A DNA stretch of 64,000 nucleotides from Sinorhizobium fredii USDA 257 (GCF_000265205.3 NC_018000.1:2728001-2792000); one strand, 5' to 3'. Numbered from the stretch's first letter, positions 43,890 through 54,021 are shown. Numbers and translations: made by a program. Notes: generated by a model not told the origin, from the sequence alone.

Positions 43890-44381
43890 ATGATCTATTT
43901 TACGAGTGACACGCATTTTGGCGAGGCGCGGGTGCTCAGCATCGATCGTCGGCCGTTCTCCAACCTGGCCGATCATGATGCTGCGCTCGTCGCCAACTGG
44001 AACGAAACGGTCTCGCCGGAGGATGAGATCTGGCATCTAGGCGACTTTGCCTCGAGGAAATCGGGCTTTGCGGAAGGTTTGCTCTCCAAACTAAACGGCA
44101 GGAAGCATCTGATCGTCGGCAACAACGATCCGCTCGCCACGGTCAAAGCGAGCGGCTGGCAGAGCATACAGCACTACGCGGAACTCTTGGTCGACGGGCG
44201 TCTGCTCATTCTCTGCCACTATCCGTTCCGAACCTGGAACCAGATGGGAAAGCGGTCGATCGATCTGCACGGCCACTCCCACGGCAAATTGAAGCCGATG
44301 CCTCGGCAGTTCGACGTGGGCGTCGATGCCAGAGATCTGCGGCCGGTCAGTCTCGCAGACATTCTCCGGAGCCGCGCCTGA
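43890..44381 (+). CDS. Calcineurin-like metallophosphoesterase
   Basis: A protein of 163 residues with the full set of phosphoesterase motifs: DTHFGE, LGDFAS, GNND, LCHYPF and HGHSHG. Such small single-domain members hydrolyse phosphomonoesters or phosphodiesters with two metal ions; the natural substrate is unknown. It follows the Lrp gene by 55 bases in the same direction but is probably separate in function. Confidence 0.9.
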   Translation: MIYFTSDTHFGEARVLSIDRRPFSNLADHDAALVANWNETVSPEDEIWHLGDFASRKSGFAEGLLSKLNGRKHLIVGNNDPLATVKASGWQSIQHYAELLVDGRLLILCHYPFRTWNQMGKRSIDLHGHSHGKLKPMPRQFDVGVDARDLRPVSLADILRSRA

Positions 44382-44464
44382 AGCCATAGCCCACGTGCCT
44401 CGACGGGAACGACTCGTCTTCTGAATTGTTTTCGCACGAGATCGGCGGCCGTGGCGAGGTGCTT

Positions 44465-45046
44465 ATGCAAGGAGACCTGTTCGGAAATCCGGTCGGCAAT
44501 CTGCCGGAGGGCTTTCGCTACGAGCCGGACATCGTCCCTCAGAAGATTCAAGAGGATCTCCTCGGGGCAATACCGCAGCTTCCGTTCAAGCCTTTCGATT
44601 TCCATGGTTTCGAAGGCAGGAGACGGGTGATCTCCTTCGGCTGGAAATACGATTTCAGCACGGAATCGCTTCGGGAAATCGACCCTATCCCGCCGATGCT
44701 CCTGCCGGTGCGCCAGTTGGCCGCGGATTTCGCCGGATTGCCGGCAGAGGGGTTGGAACAGGCGCTGGTCACGGAATACGACATCGGGGCGCCGATCGGA
44801 TGGCACAAGGACAAGGGAGTCTTCGGCAACGTCGTCGGGGTGTCGCTCCGGTCCGCTTGCACGTTCAGACTGCGCCGTCGATCCGGTGGAAAGTGGGAGC
44901 GCGCTTCGATCGTTCTCCAGCCCGGTTCGGCCTATCTCCTTGCCGGTCCATCTCGCAGCGAATGGGAACATTCCATTCCGCCGGTGAACCAACTGCGATA
45001 CTCGATTACCTTCCGGCAGCTGCGTACGAAAGAAGGCGGGCGCTGA
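44465..45046 (+). CDS. AlkB-like 2-oxoglutarate/Fe(II) dioxygenase
   Basis: A protein of 193 residues from the ATG at 44465 (GAGGTG upstream). The Fe ligands are His and Asp in IGWHKDKG and His in WEHSIPP, and the 2-oxoglutarate Arg is in LRYSITFRQL. AlkB proteins remove alkyl groups from DNA or RNA bases, and some act on proteins. It may repair methylation damage. The start 39 bases upstream (44426) is less supported. Confidence 0.88.
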   Translation: MQGDLFGNPVGNLPEGFRYEPDIVPQKIQEDLLGAIPQLPFKPFDFHGFEGRRRVISFGWKYDFSTESLREIDPIPPMLLPVRQLAADFAGLPAEGLEQALVTEYDIGAPIGWHKDKGVFGNVVGVSLRSACTFRLRRRSGGKWERASIVLQPGSAYLLAGPSRSEWEHSIPPVNQLRYSITFRQLRTKEGGR

Positions 45047-45088
45047 GCACGTCGTTCCCGGGCCGGACCATAGCGGCTGGGCATTCGT

Positions 45089-46279
45089 TCATGCAAGCGC
45101 GCCGTCGGCGACATCGAACGGCGACGGGGACTGTCCCGCGTCGATCAGTTTCTTGGCCATCATGTAGGCGCGCGCATCATTGATCGCGTCGACGGCGAGC
45201 AGTTTCTCGCCGGCGAAATACCAATAGGAGCACGAGCCCGGCCTGGCGCCTTTTCTCTCGACGATCCGGTCGTAGCCGCTGTTGAGCCCGGCGATCTGCA
45301 GCTTGACGTCGAACTGATCCGACCAGAACCATAGCCTCGGGCGATAGTCGCGGTTCGCGCCGAGGATGTTGGCCGCAACGGCCTCCGCCTGGTCGATCGC
45401 GTGCGGCACGCTCTCGATGCGCAGGCGGCGGCCATCCATCAGGAAGGAGGCGCAATCGCCGGCCGCCCAGATCCCGTCTGCGGAAGTCCTTCCCTGAGGG
45501 TCGACGCAGACGCCGTTTTCCAACGCCAGTCCAGCCGCGTCGGCGAGCGCCACGCTCGGGCGGATTCCGATGCCGACGATGACGAAATCGATGTTGATGC
45601 ACGAACCATCCGAAAGCCGTGCCTTGCGGACGCGGTTCTCCCCCTCCAGGCTGACGAGCCCGATGCCTTCGAGGAGCCTGACACCGCGATCGGCATGAAG
45701 CGAGCGGAAATAGGCGGAGGTCTCGGGAGCGGCGACGCGGCCGAGGATGCGGTCCTGGAGTTCGACGAGCGTCACATCGACGCCCGCCTGTTTGAGTGCG
45801 GCGGCGACCTCCAGCCCGATATAGCCGCCGCCGATGATCAAGGCGCGCTTTCCGGAGGCGACATGCGGCGTGATCTCTTCGACGTCGCCGATCGTTCTCA
45901 GCGTGAAGATATTGGCGCGCGCTCCGCCGATATCGGCCGGCAGACGGATGGGTGCTGCGCCCGTCGCAAGCACGAGGTCGTCATAGGCGAGGCTCTCCGG
46001 ACCTAGTTCGATGCGCTTCTCGGCCGGTACGATCCGCGTGACCTTCGTTGCGAGCCGCAGATCGATGCCGCGTTCGGCGTAGAACGTGGGTCCACGCAGC
46101 GCGAGCCTGTCGGCAGCGAGCTTGCCAAGCAGATAGGCCTTGGAAAGGGGTGGCCGCTGATAGGGCGGGTGCAGTTCGTCGCCGATCAGCGTGATGCGGC
46201 CGTCAAAGCCGAGCTCCCTGAGCTTTGCTGCCAGGGCACTGCCGGCCTGGCCCACCCCGATGATCGCTACGTGACGCAT
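45089..46279 (-). CDS. Ferredoxin reductase of the P450 system (rhodocoxin reductase-like)
   Basis: A FAD/NADH-dependent reductase of 396 residues. Rossmann motifs are HVAIIGVGQAGSALAAKLRE (FAD) and RALIIGGGYIGLEVAAALKQ (NADH), and DGIWAAGDCASF contacts FAD. It passes electrons to the 2Fe-2S ferredoxin encoded upstream and on to the P450. GGGAGGG before the ATG at 46279 fixes the start. Typical class I bacterial P450 redox partner. Confidence 0.94.
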   Translation of the reverse strand: MRHVAIIGVGQAGSALAAKLRELGFDGRITLIGDELHPPYQRPPLSKAYLLGKLAADRLALRGPTFYAERGIDLRLATKVTRIVPAEKRIELGPESLAYDDLVLATGAAPIRLPADIGGARANIFTLRTIGDVEEITPHVASGKRALIIGGGYIGLEVAAALKQAGVDVTLVELQDRILGRVAAPETSAYFRSLHADRGVRLLEGIGLVSLEGENRVRKARLSDGSCINIDFVIVGIGIRPSVALADAAGLALENGVCVDPQGRTSADGIWAAGDCASFLMDGRRLRIESVPHAIDQAEAVAANILGANRDYRPRLWFWSDQFDVKLQIAGLNSGYDRIVERKGARPGSCSYWYFAGEKLLAVDAINDARAYMMAKKLIDAGQSPSPFDVADGALA

Positions 46280-46305
46280 GTCGCCCTCCCTGCTGCCTCG
46301 TAGAC

Positions 46306-46626
46306 CTACTGCACGGCCGGTATGCGCACCGTCATCCCGTGGAGCGCATCGGCGACGCGGATCTGACAGCTGAGCCGGCTTTCCGGCCGGCGCGGCGAGG
46401 CGGTGAAGTCGAGCATGTCGCTCTCGTGCTCGCCGATCGGCCCGATCGCTTCGACAAAGGCCGGGTCGAAATAGCAATGACAGGTGGCGCAGGCGGCCGA
46501 TCCGTTGCACTCGGCGACGACGCCCGGAATGCTCTTCTCCAGCGCAATCTCCATGACCGACCTGCCGATTTCCGCGGTGACGGCATGTTCCTTGCCCTCG
46601 GCGGTAATGAAAGTGATGGTCGGCAT
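46306..46626 (-). CDS. [2Fe-2S] ferredoxin of the P450 system
   Basis: A protein of 106 residues. Cluster Cys are in AECNGSAACATCHC (C-x5-C-x2-C) and RLSCQI, the adrenodoxin/putidaredoxin pattern. It shuttles electrons between the reductase at 45089 and the P450 at 46670. The start MPTITFITAEG was chosen because AGGAGG stands at the right distance. Confidence 0.95.
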   Translation of the reverse strand: MPTITFITAEGKEHAVTAEIGRSVMEIALEKSIPGVVAECNGSAACATCHCYFDPAFVEAIGPIGEHESDMLDFTASPRRPESRLSCQIRVADALHGMTVRIPAVQ

Positions 46627-46669
46627 CGACATTCCTCCTGGACTGGCGGGTAGGTTGGACGGGGCCGGC

Positions 46670-47851
46670 TTACACGTCCCAGGCGACCGGCAGAAAAACG
46701 GGACCGCGGAACACCCATCCGTGGATCCGCGCCGGCGCATCCGGTTGGAGGCGCAGGTTCTTCAGGCGCGAGAAAAGCATCGGCACGACGATCCGGCCGA
46801 CCATCTGGCGGGCAACCCAGGCGCCGGCGCAAAAATGGGGGCCGGCGCCGAAGGCGAGATGCGGCTGCTTGGGGCGGAAGAGGTCGAAGTTATCCGGGTT
46901 CTCGAAACGGCGGTCGTCGCGATTGGCCGCGCCGACGCAAAGGCCGAGCTGGTCGCCCGCCCGCAACTCTACGCCGGAGAGTTCGACATCGCGGGTCACG
47001 CGTCGCGGATACATGCCGATCGGCGAGATCCAGCGCACCGCCTCATCGAGAGCCAACGGCCAGAGATCCGGGTTGGCCATGACGGTGGCCAATTGAACCG
47101 GATTGGAAAGGAGCCCCAGCGTCAGCGAAAGAATGGAATCGCGCGGTTCGTTGAGGCCGCCACCGATGATCACCTTGATATTCGCCCGGATCTGCTCAAG
47201 GTTCATCGGGTGATCAGCATTGACCATCGAGGACAGCACCGCCGGATTGGGGTTCTGGCGATGCCAGGGGAGGACCGCGTCGATTGCCGCATCGACGCCC
47301 GCGGCAGCTCCCGTCGCCCGGGCGGAAATTGCAGGATCGCCGGAATAGTTGCCGGCGCCATCCATCAGCGCCTGCGACCAATGCGCCAGCGTCTGCCAGG
47401 ATAAATCCTTGAGGCCGAGAAGTTCGATGAGGGCGAGCGACGCCATCGGCGCCGCCAGCGCATCGAACAGATCCGCCTCGCCCCGGCTTTCAATCTCCGA
47501 GACGAGCCGGTCGCTGATCGCCTCGAATTGCGCCGCCCAGTGGTTCTTGATCGTGCCCGGCCGGAAGCTGACCTCGATCGCCCGACGTTCGATGGCGTGC
47601 GCTTCGCCGTCCTTGCGCATCATGGTGTGGCCCATGACCTTGTTGACGAGCGAGCCCGGATTGCTCGAGGCAAAGGTCTCGGAATCGCGCTCGATCGTCA
47701 TGATGTCATCGAAGCGCGTCACGAGCGCGAGCCGGGCGGTATCCACATAGACGGCCGAGGCCATGTCGCGCAGGCGCTTGTAGATGGGATAGGGGTCGGC
47801 CAGCAGATCCGAAAAAGCAATGTCCGATACGACGGGAACGGCGAGCGCCAT
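46670..47851 (-). CDS. Cytochrome P450
   Basis: A protein of 393 residues. Heme-binding loop FGAGPHFCAGAW (Cys341), ExxR in DEAVRWISP (E270, R273) and the I-helix segment IIGGGLNEPRD (229-238). The usual acid-Thr pair of the I-helix (E/D-T) is replaced by N-E-P, which should alter oxygen activation or the proton relay. It is first in an operon with its ferredoxin and reductase and is divergent from a LysR gene. Substrate unknown. Confidence 0.93.
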   Translation of the reverse strand: MALAVPVVSDIAFSDLLADPYPIYKRLRDMASAVYVDTARLALVTRFDDIMTIERDSETFASSNPGSLVNKVMGHTMMRKDGEAHAIERRAIEVSFRPGTIKNHWAAQFEAISDRLVSEIESRGEADLFDALAAPMASLALIELLGLKDLSWQTLAHWSQALMDGAGNYSGDPAISARATGAAAGVDAAIDAVLPWHRQNPNPAVLSSMVNADHPMNLEQIRANIKVIIGGGLNEPRDSILSLTLGLLSNPVQLATVMANPDLWPLALDEAVRWISPIGMYPRRVTRDVELSGVELRAGDQLGLCVGAANRDDRRFENPDNFDLFRPKQPHLAFGAGPHFCAGAWVARQMVGRIVVPMLFSRLKNLRLQPDAPARIHGWVFRGPVFLPVAWDV

Positions 47852-48006
47852 CTTGTCCCTCCCTGACAATCCGTTGCACTTGATGGGGGGACGTTACCTC
47901 GCACGGAGACCATCCTTCAATTCGATGACTTGGATTGAGGATATGCAGTAATTGCATAAGCTTTCGTCGGAACGTATCCTGCGGCAGACGATGTCGCGGG
48001 GATCGA

Positions 48007-48930
48007 ATGGGGCAGAAGCAGCATCTGGACGGGATCGATCTCGGCAGCCTCAAGGTTTTGGTGCTGGTTTGCGATCTCGGCTCTTTCTCGGCGGCTGCGA
48101 ACCGCCTGCAGGTCAATCAGTCGACGGTGAGCTATACGGTGGAGCGGCTGAGGACGGTGTTCCGCGATCCCTTGTTCCTCAGGCAGGGCAACCGGATGTT
48201 GCCGACGGAGAAATGCTCGGAACTGACCGAAACCGCCCGCCGCATGCTCGACCAGCTCCTCGCATTCACGGCCGAGCAGACTTTTGATCCTACCTCGGCC
48301 ACGGGAGCGGTCACCGTGTCCTGCAATTTCCACGAACGGCAGATCGTCATGCCGGAATTCTGCGCGCGCCTCAGGCGGGCGGCGCCGAACGTCCGTCTCG
48401 TGGTGCTCGAGTCTGCCGTGCACGGCAAGCGACAGTTGAAGCAGAATGAGTGCGACGTCGTGCTCGGCCCGATCGAGATATTCGGGGAGGCCTATTTCCG
48501 CACCCATCTCTTCACCGACCGCTATGTTTGCGTGATGGATCCGGGCAACCCTTTGGCGCAGGCGCCGCTCAGCCTCTCGGACTATCGCTCCGCGCGGCAC
48601 ATCCAGGTGAACCACAACGGCGAATGGCGGGGACTCTATATCGCGGCGCTGGGTGCCAAGGGCATCCCCTTCGAACCGGCCGTCGTTCTTCCGAGCCATG
48701 ACAATCTCGAACGTATCATTGCCGGAAGCGACCTGATCGCGACCATTCCCGGCCGGCTTGCGCATGGGTTGAGCGACAGGCTGAGCGTGGTGGACTTTCC
48801 GCTCGACGTGCCAATCCATATCGACATGTACTGGACCGCGCGCACCGCACAGTCGGGGCTGCACCGCTGGGTGCGGCAGTTGCTTGCCGAGGTCGCCCGG
48901 TCGCGGCCGGAAGGAGATGGGGCGTCTTAG
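48007..48930 (+). CDS. LysR-family regulator (NodD-like branch)
   Basis: A protein of 307 residues with helix-turn-helix GSFSAAANRLQVNQSTVSYT. The ligand domain shows ECDVVLGPIEIFGEAYFR and RYVCVMDPGNPLAQ, like the NodD/NahR branch that senses aromatic or other small inducers. Divergent from the P450 operon across about 155 bases, it probably controls it. The start at 48007 follows a GGGG stretch. Confidence 0.92.
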   Translation: MGQKQHLDGIDLGSLKVLVLVCDLGSFSAAANRLQVNQSTVSYTVERLRTVFRDPLFLRQGNRMLPTEKCSELTETARRMLDQLLAFTAEQTFDPTSATGAVTVSCNFHERQIVMPEFCARLRRAAPNVRLVVLESAVHGKRQLKQNECDVVLGPIEIFGEAYFRTHLFTDRYVCVMDPGNPLAQAPLSLSDYRSARHIQVNHNGEWRGLYIAALGAKGIPFEPAVVLPSHDNLERIIAGSDLIATIPGRLAHGLSDRLSVVDFPLDVPIHIDMYWTARTAQSGLHRWVRQLLAEVARSRPEGDGAS

Positions 48931-48955
48931 AGCGTCACTGCGCGACTCGGCGAGG

Positions 48956-49678
48956 CTACTCGGCGGCGACGTTCGCGCCGCTTCTCGGAAGGCCGCCGCT
49001 GAACAGGTGGCCGGCATGTTCCACCACGTTTTCGGTGGTCTCGCGGATATGGCGCTCGATGAGATCGCTCGCCCGTTTCGGATCGCGGGCCAGAACAGCT
49101 TCCATGATCGTGCGATGCTCGACATCCTTTTCACGCCATTTTGGCCGAAAATGCGAGGACATGCGCCGGTAGCGGTGCGCACGCTCGAAGAGCTTCTGGC
49201 GGATCTCCAAGAGGTTGGGCGATCCGCAAGCGGAAACGAGCGCATAGTGGAATTCGCCGTGAACCTTGGACCAGTCCTCCGACAGGTAATATTCGTGACC
49301 GAGGCGGCTCTGCAACCTGTCCATGCGGTGATAGGTGCCGATGATCTCGGCCTCCCAGCGGTCGTCGCCCTTTTCGATGGCGCGGCGAAGAGCTTCACGC
49401 TCGACCAGCACGCGCACATCGGTCAGATCGATGAGATCGGCAAGCGAGAGGGGGGCGACGATGAACCCGCGCTGGCCTTCCGCGATGACCAGACCTTCCG
49501 CGACCAGGCGCGACAGCGCTTCCCGCAAGGTCGAGAAACTGACTGCATACATGTCCTTCAACGGCTCGAAACGCAGCTTCGATCCGGGTTTCAGGACGCA
49601 GGAGATGATGTCGAGGCGCATGCGTTGCAGCACGTCGCCGGCGCGGGTTTCTCCCGATGGTTTACGGCCGTCGGTCAT
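48956..49678 (-). CDS. GntR/FadR-family regulator (FCD domain)
   Basis: A protein of 240 residues. Winged helix LKPGSKLRFEPLKDMYAVSF and SFSTLREALSRLVAEGLVI, then an all-helical FCD domain with metal-type His residues (HGEFH, HRTIMEAV, IERHIRET). It is divergent from the TctCBA transporter genes across a 376-base gap that contains the AT-rich palindrome at 49971. It is one of two candidate controllers of the tct, aconitase and KdgD genes. Confidence 0.92.
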   Translation of the reverse strand: MTDGRKPSGETRAGDVLQRMRLDIISCVLKPGSKLRFEPLKDMYAVSFSTLREALSRLVAEGLVIAEGQRGFIVAPLSLADLIDLTDVRVLVEREALRRAIEKGDDRWEAEIIGTYHRMDRLQSRLGHEYYLSEDWSKVHGEFHYALVSACGSPNLLEIRQKLFERAHRYRRMSSHFRPKWREKDVEHRTIMEAVLARDPKRASDLIERHIRETTENVVEHAGHLFSGGLPRSGANVAAE

Positions 49679-49970
49679 ATCTCTCGGAATCCTCTTCGAA
49701 GGCGATACGGGCGTCAGACTCGGGTCTACAGGCATAAAATAGCGATAATTTCGAAAAGAGCAAACCAGCCACGGCCGATCGCTGGGGGCTTGCGCCGCTC
49801 GTTTGTATTAGGAGTATTTCTGGCAAAAGAAATTGCGTATTTGCCAGGTCTGTGCGGCAAAACCCAAAGAAATTTCGAAATATTCCCGGTTGCGCGATGC
49901 GCTTGTCCAAAGACAGGTTTCTGGGCTGCGAACCGGATCGCTCATCAGACTGGACGTTTCATTTCATTAT

Positions 49971-49994
49971 TGCATTTTATAATTATTTAATGCA
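49971..49994. promoter_or_regulatory. AT-rich 24-bp palindrome upstream of tctC
   Basis: The site starts TGCATTTTAT and ends TTTAATGCA, with TGCATT/AATGCA arms and an ATAATTAT centre. It lies 60 bases before the tctC start codon. A copy with 19 of 24 identical positions is at 54367-54390 before the aconitase gene. It stands out strongly from the G+C-rich background. Binding by one of the two GntR proteins is inference. Confidence 0.7.
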
Positions 49995-50054
49995 GATTGC
50001 CCACAACGGCAAGGAGGCTCGCCGTTCGTTTTCCGTTTTGGGAGCAGCAATCGC

Positions 50055-51023
50055 ATGCGACAATTTCTGAAAACCGCCCTCTGCCTGGCAGCATTGGCGG
50101 GCACTGCCGTTTATCCCGGCGTCTCGGCCGCCAGCGACCTCGAATTGACCATCACGGCGCCGGCCGGGGCTGGCGGTGGCTGGGATTCGGCGGCGCGCTC
50201 GCTGCAGGAAGCGATGATGGCGTCCGGCCAGGCCAAGAGCGTCCAGGTCGTCAACGTGCCGGGCGCCGGCGGCACCGTCGGCCTCGCTCAGTTCGTCGGC
50301 AGCGCCAAGGGCGTGGCCGATCAGCTGCTTGTCGCCGGAATCACGCTGGTCGGCGCCAGCATCTCGAACAATTCGCCGGTCGATCTCACCCAGGTCACGC
50401 CGCTTGCGCGCCTGACGGGCGACCCGCTTGTCGTCGTGGTTCCGAAGGATTCGCCGATCCGGACGATCGACGACCTGCTCGCCACCATCAAGAAGGACGT
50501 GGCGACCACCATCTGGGTGGGTGGATCGGCCGGTGGGGCCGACCATATCCTGGCGGCGCTGATCACCAAGTCGGCGGGCGCCGACCCGAGCAAGATCAAC
50601 TATGCCGCCTATTCCGGCGGCGGCGAGGCACTGGCCGCCATGCTCGGCGGTCAGGCGACCGCCGGCGTCTCCGGCTATGGCGAATGGGAAGGGCAGATCA
50701 AGTCGGGCGATCTCCGGGCGCTTGCCATCTCCTATCCGGAGCCGATCGAAGGCATCGAAGCCAAGCCGCTGAAGGCGCAGGGGCTCGATATCGAGCTCGT
50801 CAACTGGCGCGGGATCTTCGCTCCTCCGGGCGTCGAAGGCGAGGACCTCGAGGCGCTCAAAGCCGCCATCGACAACACCGTCAAGTCGCAGCAATGGAAG
50901 GACATCGTCAAGGCGCGCGGCTGGACGGACTACTATGCCCCCTCCAACGAGTTCACTGGGTTCATCGCCTCCGAAACCGAACGGGTCCGCACGATCCTGA
51001 CGTCGATCGGCCTTGCACAGTGA
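50055..51023 (+). CDS. tctC: Tripartite tricarboxylate transporter binding protein (TctC)
   Basis: A protein of 322 residues with signal peptide (MRQFLKTALCLAALAG to VSAAS). The TctC/Bug family pattern includes LTITAPAGAGGGWDSAARSL, NVPGAGGTVGLAQF and VVVPKDSPIRTIDDLL. It captures a carboxylate (citrate, aldarate or similar) in the periplasm for TctAB. It leads the operon tctC-tctB-tctA-gntR. Confidence 0.93.
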   Translation: MRQFLKTALCLAALAGTAVYPGVSAASDLELTITAPAGAGGGWDSAARSLQEAMMASGQAKSVQVVNVPGAGGTVGLAQFVGSAKGVADQLLVAGITLVGASISNNSPVDLTQVTPLARLTGDPLVVVVPKDSPIRTIDDLLATIKKDVATTIWVGGSAGGADHILAALITKSAGADPSKINYAAYSGGGEALAAMLGGQATAGVSGYGEWEGQIKSGDLRALAISYPEPIEGIEAKPLKAQGLDIELVNWRGIFAPPGVEGEDLEALKAAIDNTVKSQQWKDIVKARGWTDYYAPSNEFTGFIASETERVRTILTSIGLAQ

Positions 51024-51072
51024 TGACTGCAGAGGGGAGGCGTTAGCCTCCCCGACTACCGATGAGGATTTC

Positions 51073-51546
51073 ATGACCGAGAGTAGCTTGAAGCAGGCAA
51101 ACCGCCCGGCCGTGGTCGTTGCCATCGTGCTGTTCGCCGTGGCGGCGGTGACCTACTGGGATGCGAGCCAGATGACCGCCCGCGCCACCTATGGCATGGG
51201 CGCCAATGCCGCCTCCTATTTCATCTGTCTCTTCCTGGCTGTGCTGGGTGTCGGGCATTTGCTCACCGCTTTCCAGACGTCGGCCGTTGAAGCTGACGAC
51301 GCCGACTGGAAAGCCATCGGCTGGATCGCGGTCGCCTTGTCGGGACTGATCGGCTCGATCTTTCTGGGCGCCGGTTTCGTCCTCGGATCGACCCTGCTGT
51401 TCGCCTTCACTGCACGGGCATTTGGCCGCAAGGCGCTGCTCGTCGATCTCGCAATCGGGGCGGTCATGGGCCTCATCATATTTCTTCTGTTCAACAAGCT
51501 TCTGAGCCTCGCCTTGCCGAAAGGTCCGTTCGAGCGGCTGTTCTAG
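51073..51546 (+). CDS. tctB: Tripartite tricarboxylate transporter small membrane subunit (TctB)
   Basis: A protein of 157 residues with four hydrophobic segments, typical of TctB. The start [12 protein letters not shown] at 51073 is preferred over an in-frame codon 60 bases earlier. It lies between tctC and tctA, 10 bases before tctA. TctB assembles with TctA in the sodium- or proton-driven carrier. Confidence 0.9.
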   Translation: MTESSLKQANRPAVVVAIVLFAVAAVTYWDASQMTARATYGMGANAASYFICLFLAVLGVGHLLTAFQTSAVEADDADWKAIGWIAVALSGLIGSIFLGAGFVLGSTLLFAFTARAFGRKALLVDLAIGAVMGLIIFLLFNKLLSLALPKGPFERLF

Positions 51547-51556
51547 GATCGGGGCA

Positions 51557-53047
51557 ATGGACGCAATCAACCTGCTCATCGATGGTTTCTCGCTGGCGAT
51601 CCAGCCGGCCAACCTCATTTTCGCGGCCATCGGCGTGTTCATAGGCACGGCCGTCGGCGTGCTGCCGGGCATCGGCCCGGCGCTCACCGTCGCACTTCTG
51701 CTGCCGGTGACGTTCAAGCTCGATCCGGGCGGCTCGATCATCATGTTCGCCGGCATCTATTACGGCGGCATGTATGGCGGCTCCACCACCGCCATCCTGT
51801 TGAACACGCCAGGCGAAAGCGCCGCCGTCGTCACCGCGCTCGAAGGCAACAAGATGGCTCGCTCCGGGCGTGGCGGCCCGGCGTTGGCGACCGCCGCGAT
51901 CGGATCCTTCGTGGCCGCTTTGGTCGCCACCGTCGCTTTGGCTTTCCTGGCGCCGCCGCTCGTGAAGGTCGCGGTCAAGTTCGCTCCTTGGGACTATTTC
52001 CGCCTGATGCTAATTGCCTTCGTCACCGTCTCGGCGACGTTCGGCTCCTCGCCGCTGCGCGGCCTGACGAGCCTCGCCTTCGGCCTCTGGCTCGGCCTCA
52101 TGGGGCTCGACCAGCTGACCGGGCAGGCGCGCCTCACCTTCGGCGTGCCGCAATTGCTCGACGGGGTGGAGGTGACGACGCTTGCGGTCGGGCTGTTCGC
52201 AATCGGCGAAGCGCTCCATGTCGCTTCGCGCCACCTCTACAAGCCGGAAAAGCCTATTCCCGTCAAAGGCTCGATCTGGATGACCAAGGAAGACTGGTCG
52301 CGTTCCTGGAAAGCCTGGCTGCGCGGGACGGTGGTCGGCTTTCCAATCGGCGCACTGCCGGCCGGCGGCGCGGAAATCCCCACCTTCCTGAGCTATACGA
52401 TGGAGAAAAGGCTGAGCCGCAAGCCTCAGGAATTCGGCTCGGGCGCGATCGAGGGCGTCGCCGGCCCGGAGGCGGCAAACAACGCCTCGGCCGCCGGAAC
52501 GCTGGTTCCGCTTCTGACCCTCGGCCTGCCGACCTCGGCAACGGCCGCCGTCATGCTGGCCGGCTTTCAGCAGTACAATATCCAGCCGGGTCCGCTCCTC
52601 TTCACCCAGCACGCCGATCTCGTCTGGGGGCTTGTCGCCAGCCTCTTCATCGCCAATGTGATGCTGCTGATCCTCAACCTGCCGCTTGTCAGTCTGTGGG
52701 TGAAGCTGCTGCGCATTCCGCTGCCCTGGCTCTATGGCGGCATCCTGATCTTCGCCTCCATGGGCACGATCGCCGCCAATCCTTCGGTCGTCGAACTGCT
52801 GTTGCTCAGCGCATTCGGCTTCCTGATGCGGCGGTACGATTATCCCGTCGCTCCGGCGGTGGTCGGACTGATCCTCGGTCCTTTGGCCGACAACGCCCTC
52901 AGGCGCTCGCTGCAGATGAGCCTCGGCGATCCGATGATCTTCCTGCAGCATCCGAGCTCGGCCATCATGATCGGGATCGCCACCATCGCCCTTATCGCAC
53001 CTTTCGTGTTCAGCGGATTGTCGCGCTTCAAGCATGACGAGGATTGA
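51557..53047 (+). CDS. tctA: Tripartite tricarboxylate transporter large membrane subunit (TctA)
   Basis: A membrane protein of 496 residues with about 11-12 hydrophobic segments. TctA motifs include [40 protein letters not shown], and the second repeat [20 protein letters not shown]. It is the carrier of the tripartite system. Full length and intact. Confidence 0.95.
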   Translation: MDAINLLIDGFSLAIQPANLIFAAIGVFIGTAVGVLPGIGPALTVALLLPVTFKLDPGGSIIMFAGIYYGGMYGGSTTAILLNTPGESAAVVTALEGNKMARSGRGGPALATAAIGSFVAALVATVALAFLAPPLVKVAVKFAPWDYFRLMLIAFVTVSATFGSSPLRGLTSLAFGLWLGLMGLDQLTGQARLTFGVPQLLDGVEVTTLAVGLFAIGEALHVASRHLYKPEKPIPVKGSIWMTKEDWSRSWKAWLRGTVVGFPIGALPAGGAEIPTFLSYTMEKRLSRKPQEFGSGAIEGVAGPEAANNASAAGTLVPLLTLGLPTSATAAVMLAGFQQYNIQPGPLLFTQHADLVWGLVASLFIANVMLLILNLPLVSLWVKLLRIPLPWLYGGILIFASMGTIAANPSVVELLLLSAFGFLMRRYDYPVAPAVVGLILGPLADNALRRSLQMSLGDPMIFLQHPSSAIMIGIATIALIAPFVFSGLSRFKHDED

Positions 53048-53136
53048 CGTCGTTAGCGGGCTTTGCAATCGCGCTGCTGAATGCATAAATCGACGTTGAG
53101 CTCGTTCGTTACCGAGCCGAAACCAAACGGCGAACC

Positions 53137-54021
53137 ATGGCAAGACAAAGTGTGTCCCCGCAGATCACCGCGAACATCCTCGAATTCGTGAAAACGAACC
53201 AGATGCGCGCCGGCGAGCATCTGCCATGTCAAATGCTCGCCGATGCGTTTCGCGTTTCCCGCGCCCCGGTCAATGCCGCATTGAAGAAGCTCGAGACGAT
53301 GGGAATCGTGCGCGCCGAGCCCAATCGCGGCTACTTTCTGACGATGGACGCGGCAAAGGTCGAGACGGCGAAACCCGACGGTCAGCCTCGGCGCGAGGAG
53401 GAGGACCCGCTCTACTTCCGCATCGCCGAGGACCGTCTCGCCGGCAAGCTCGAGGAGCGCGTCAGCGAAAACGAGCTGATGCGGCTTTATGACGTCGCCC
53501 GCAGCCGGCTCTTGAAAACCCTGCATCGGATTGCCGAAGAGGGCTGGATGGAGCGCCTGCCGGGCAACGGATGGGCCTTTCGCGAAACGCTGACCTCGCG
53601 CCAGAGCTATGAGGAGGGCTACGTCTTCCGCGCGGTCATCGAGCAGCAGGCGATGCTGTTGCCGACGTTCGAACCGAACCCGGAGGAGTTCAGGAAGGCC
53701 CGCGCCGTGCAGACGGCTTTGGGGCAGGGCGGTTACGAGACCTGGTCGCGCGCCGAGATATTCAAGGCGAACAACGACTTTCACGAAATGCTCGTGGCCT
53801 GTTCGCAGAACGACTTCTTCCTCGATGCGATCAAGCGCATCAATCGGCTGCGCCGGCTGATCGAGTATCAGATCACGATCGACCGCAGCTGCCTGCCTCG
53901 GCAGACGAGCGAGCACCTGCACATCCTCGACCTCGTCGAGGCGGGACGCAGAACCGAAGCGGCGGCATTTCTCTACACGCACATCATGGGGGCAAGCCGG
54001 ATCAAGACGCCGCAGGTCTGA
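53137..54021 (+). CDS. GntR-family regulator with two winged helices and an FCD-like domain
   Basis: A protein of 294 residues. A first winged helix spans about 8-70 (CQMLADAFRVSRAPVNAALK, NRGYFL) and a second about 95-150 (SENELMRLYDVARSRLLKTL, NGWAF), followed by an FCD-type helical domain. Ordinary GntR proteins have only one DNA-binding domain. It follows tctA by 89 bases in the same direction and precedes the aconitase gene. It may bind longer or spaced operators such as the palindromes at 49971 and 54367. Confidence 0.85.
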   Translation: MARQSVSPQITANILEFVKTNQMRAGEHLPCQMLADAFRVSRAPVNAALKKLETMGIVRAEPNRGYFLTMDAAKVETAKPDGQPRREEEDPLYFRIAEDRLAGKLEERVSENELMRLYDVARSRLLKTLHRIAEEGWMERLPGNGWAFRETLTSRQSYEEGYVFRAVIEQQAMLLPTFEPNPEEFRKARAVQTALGQGGYETWSRAEIFKANNDFHEMLVACSQNDFFLDAIKRINRLRRLIEYQITIDRSCLPRQTSEHLHILDLVEAGRRTEAAAFLYTHIMGASRIKTPQV

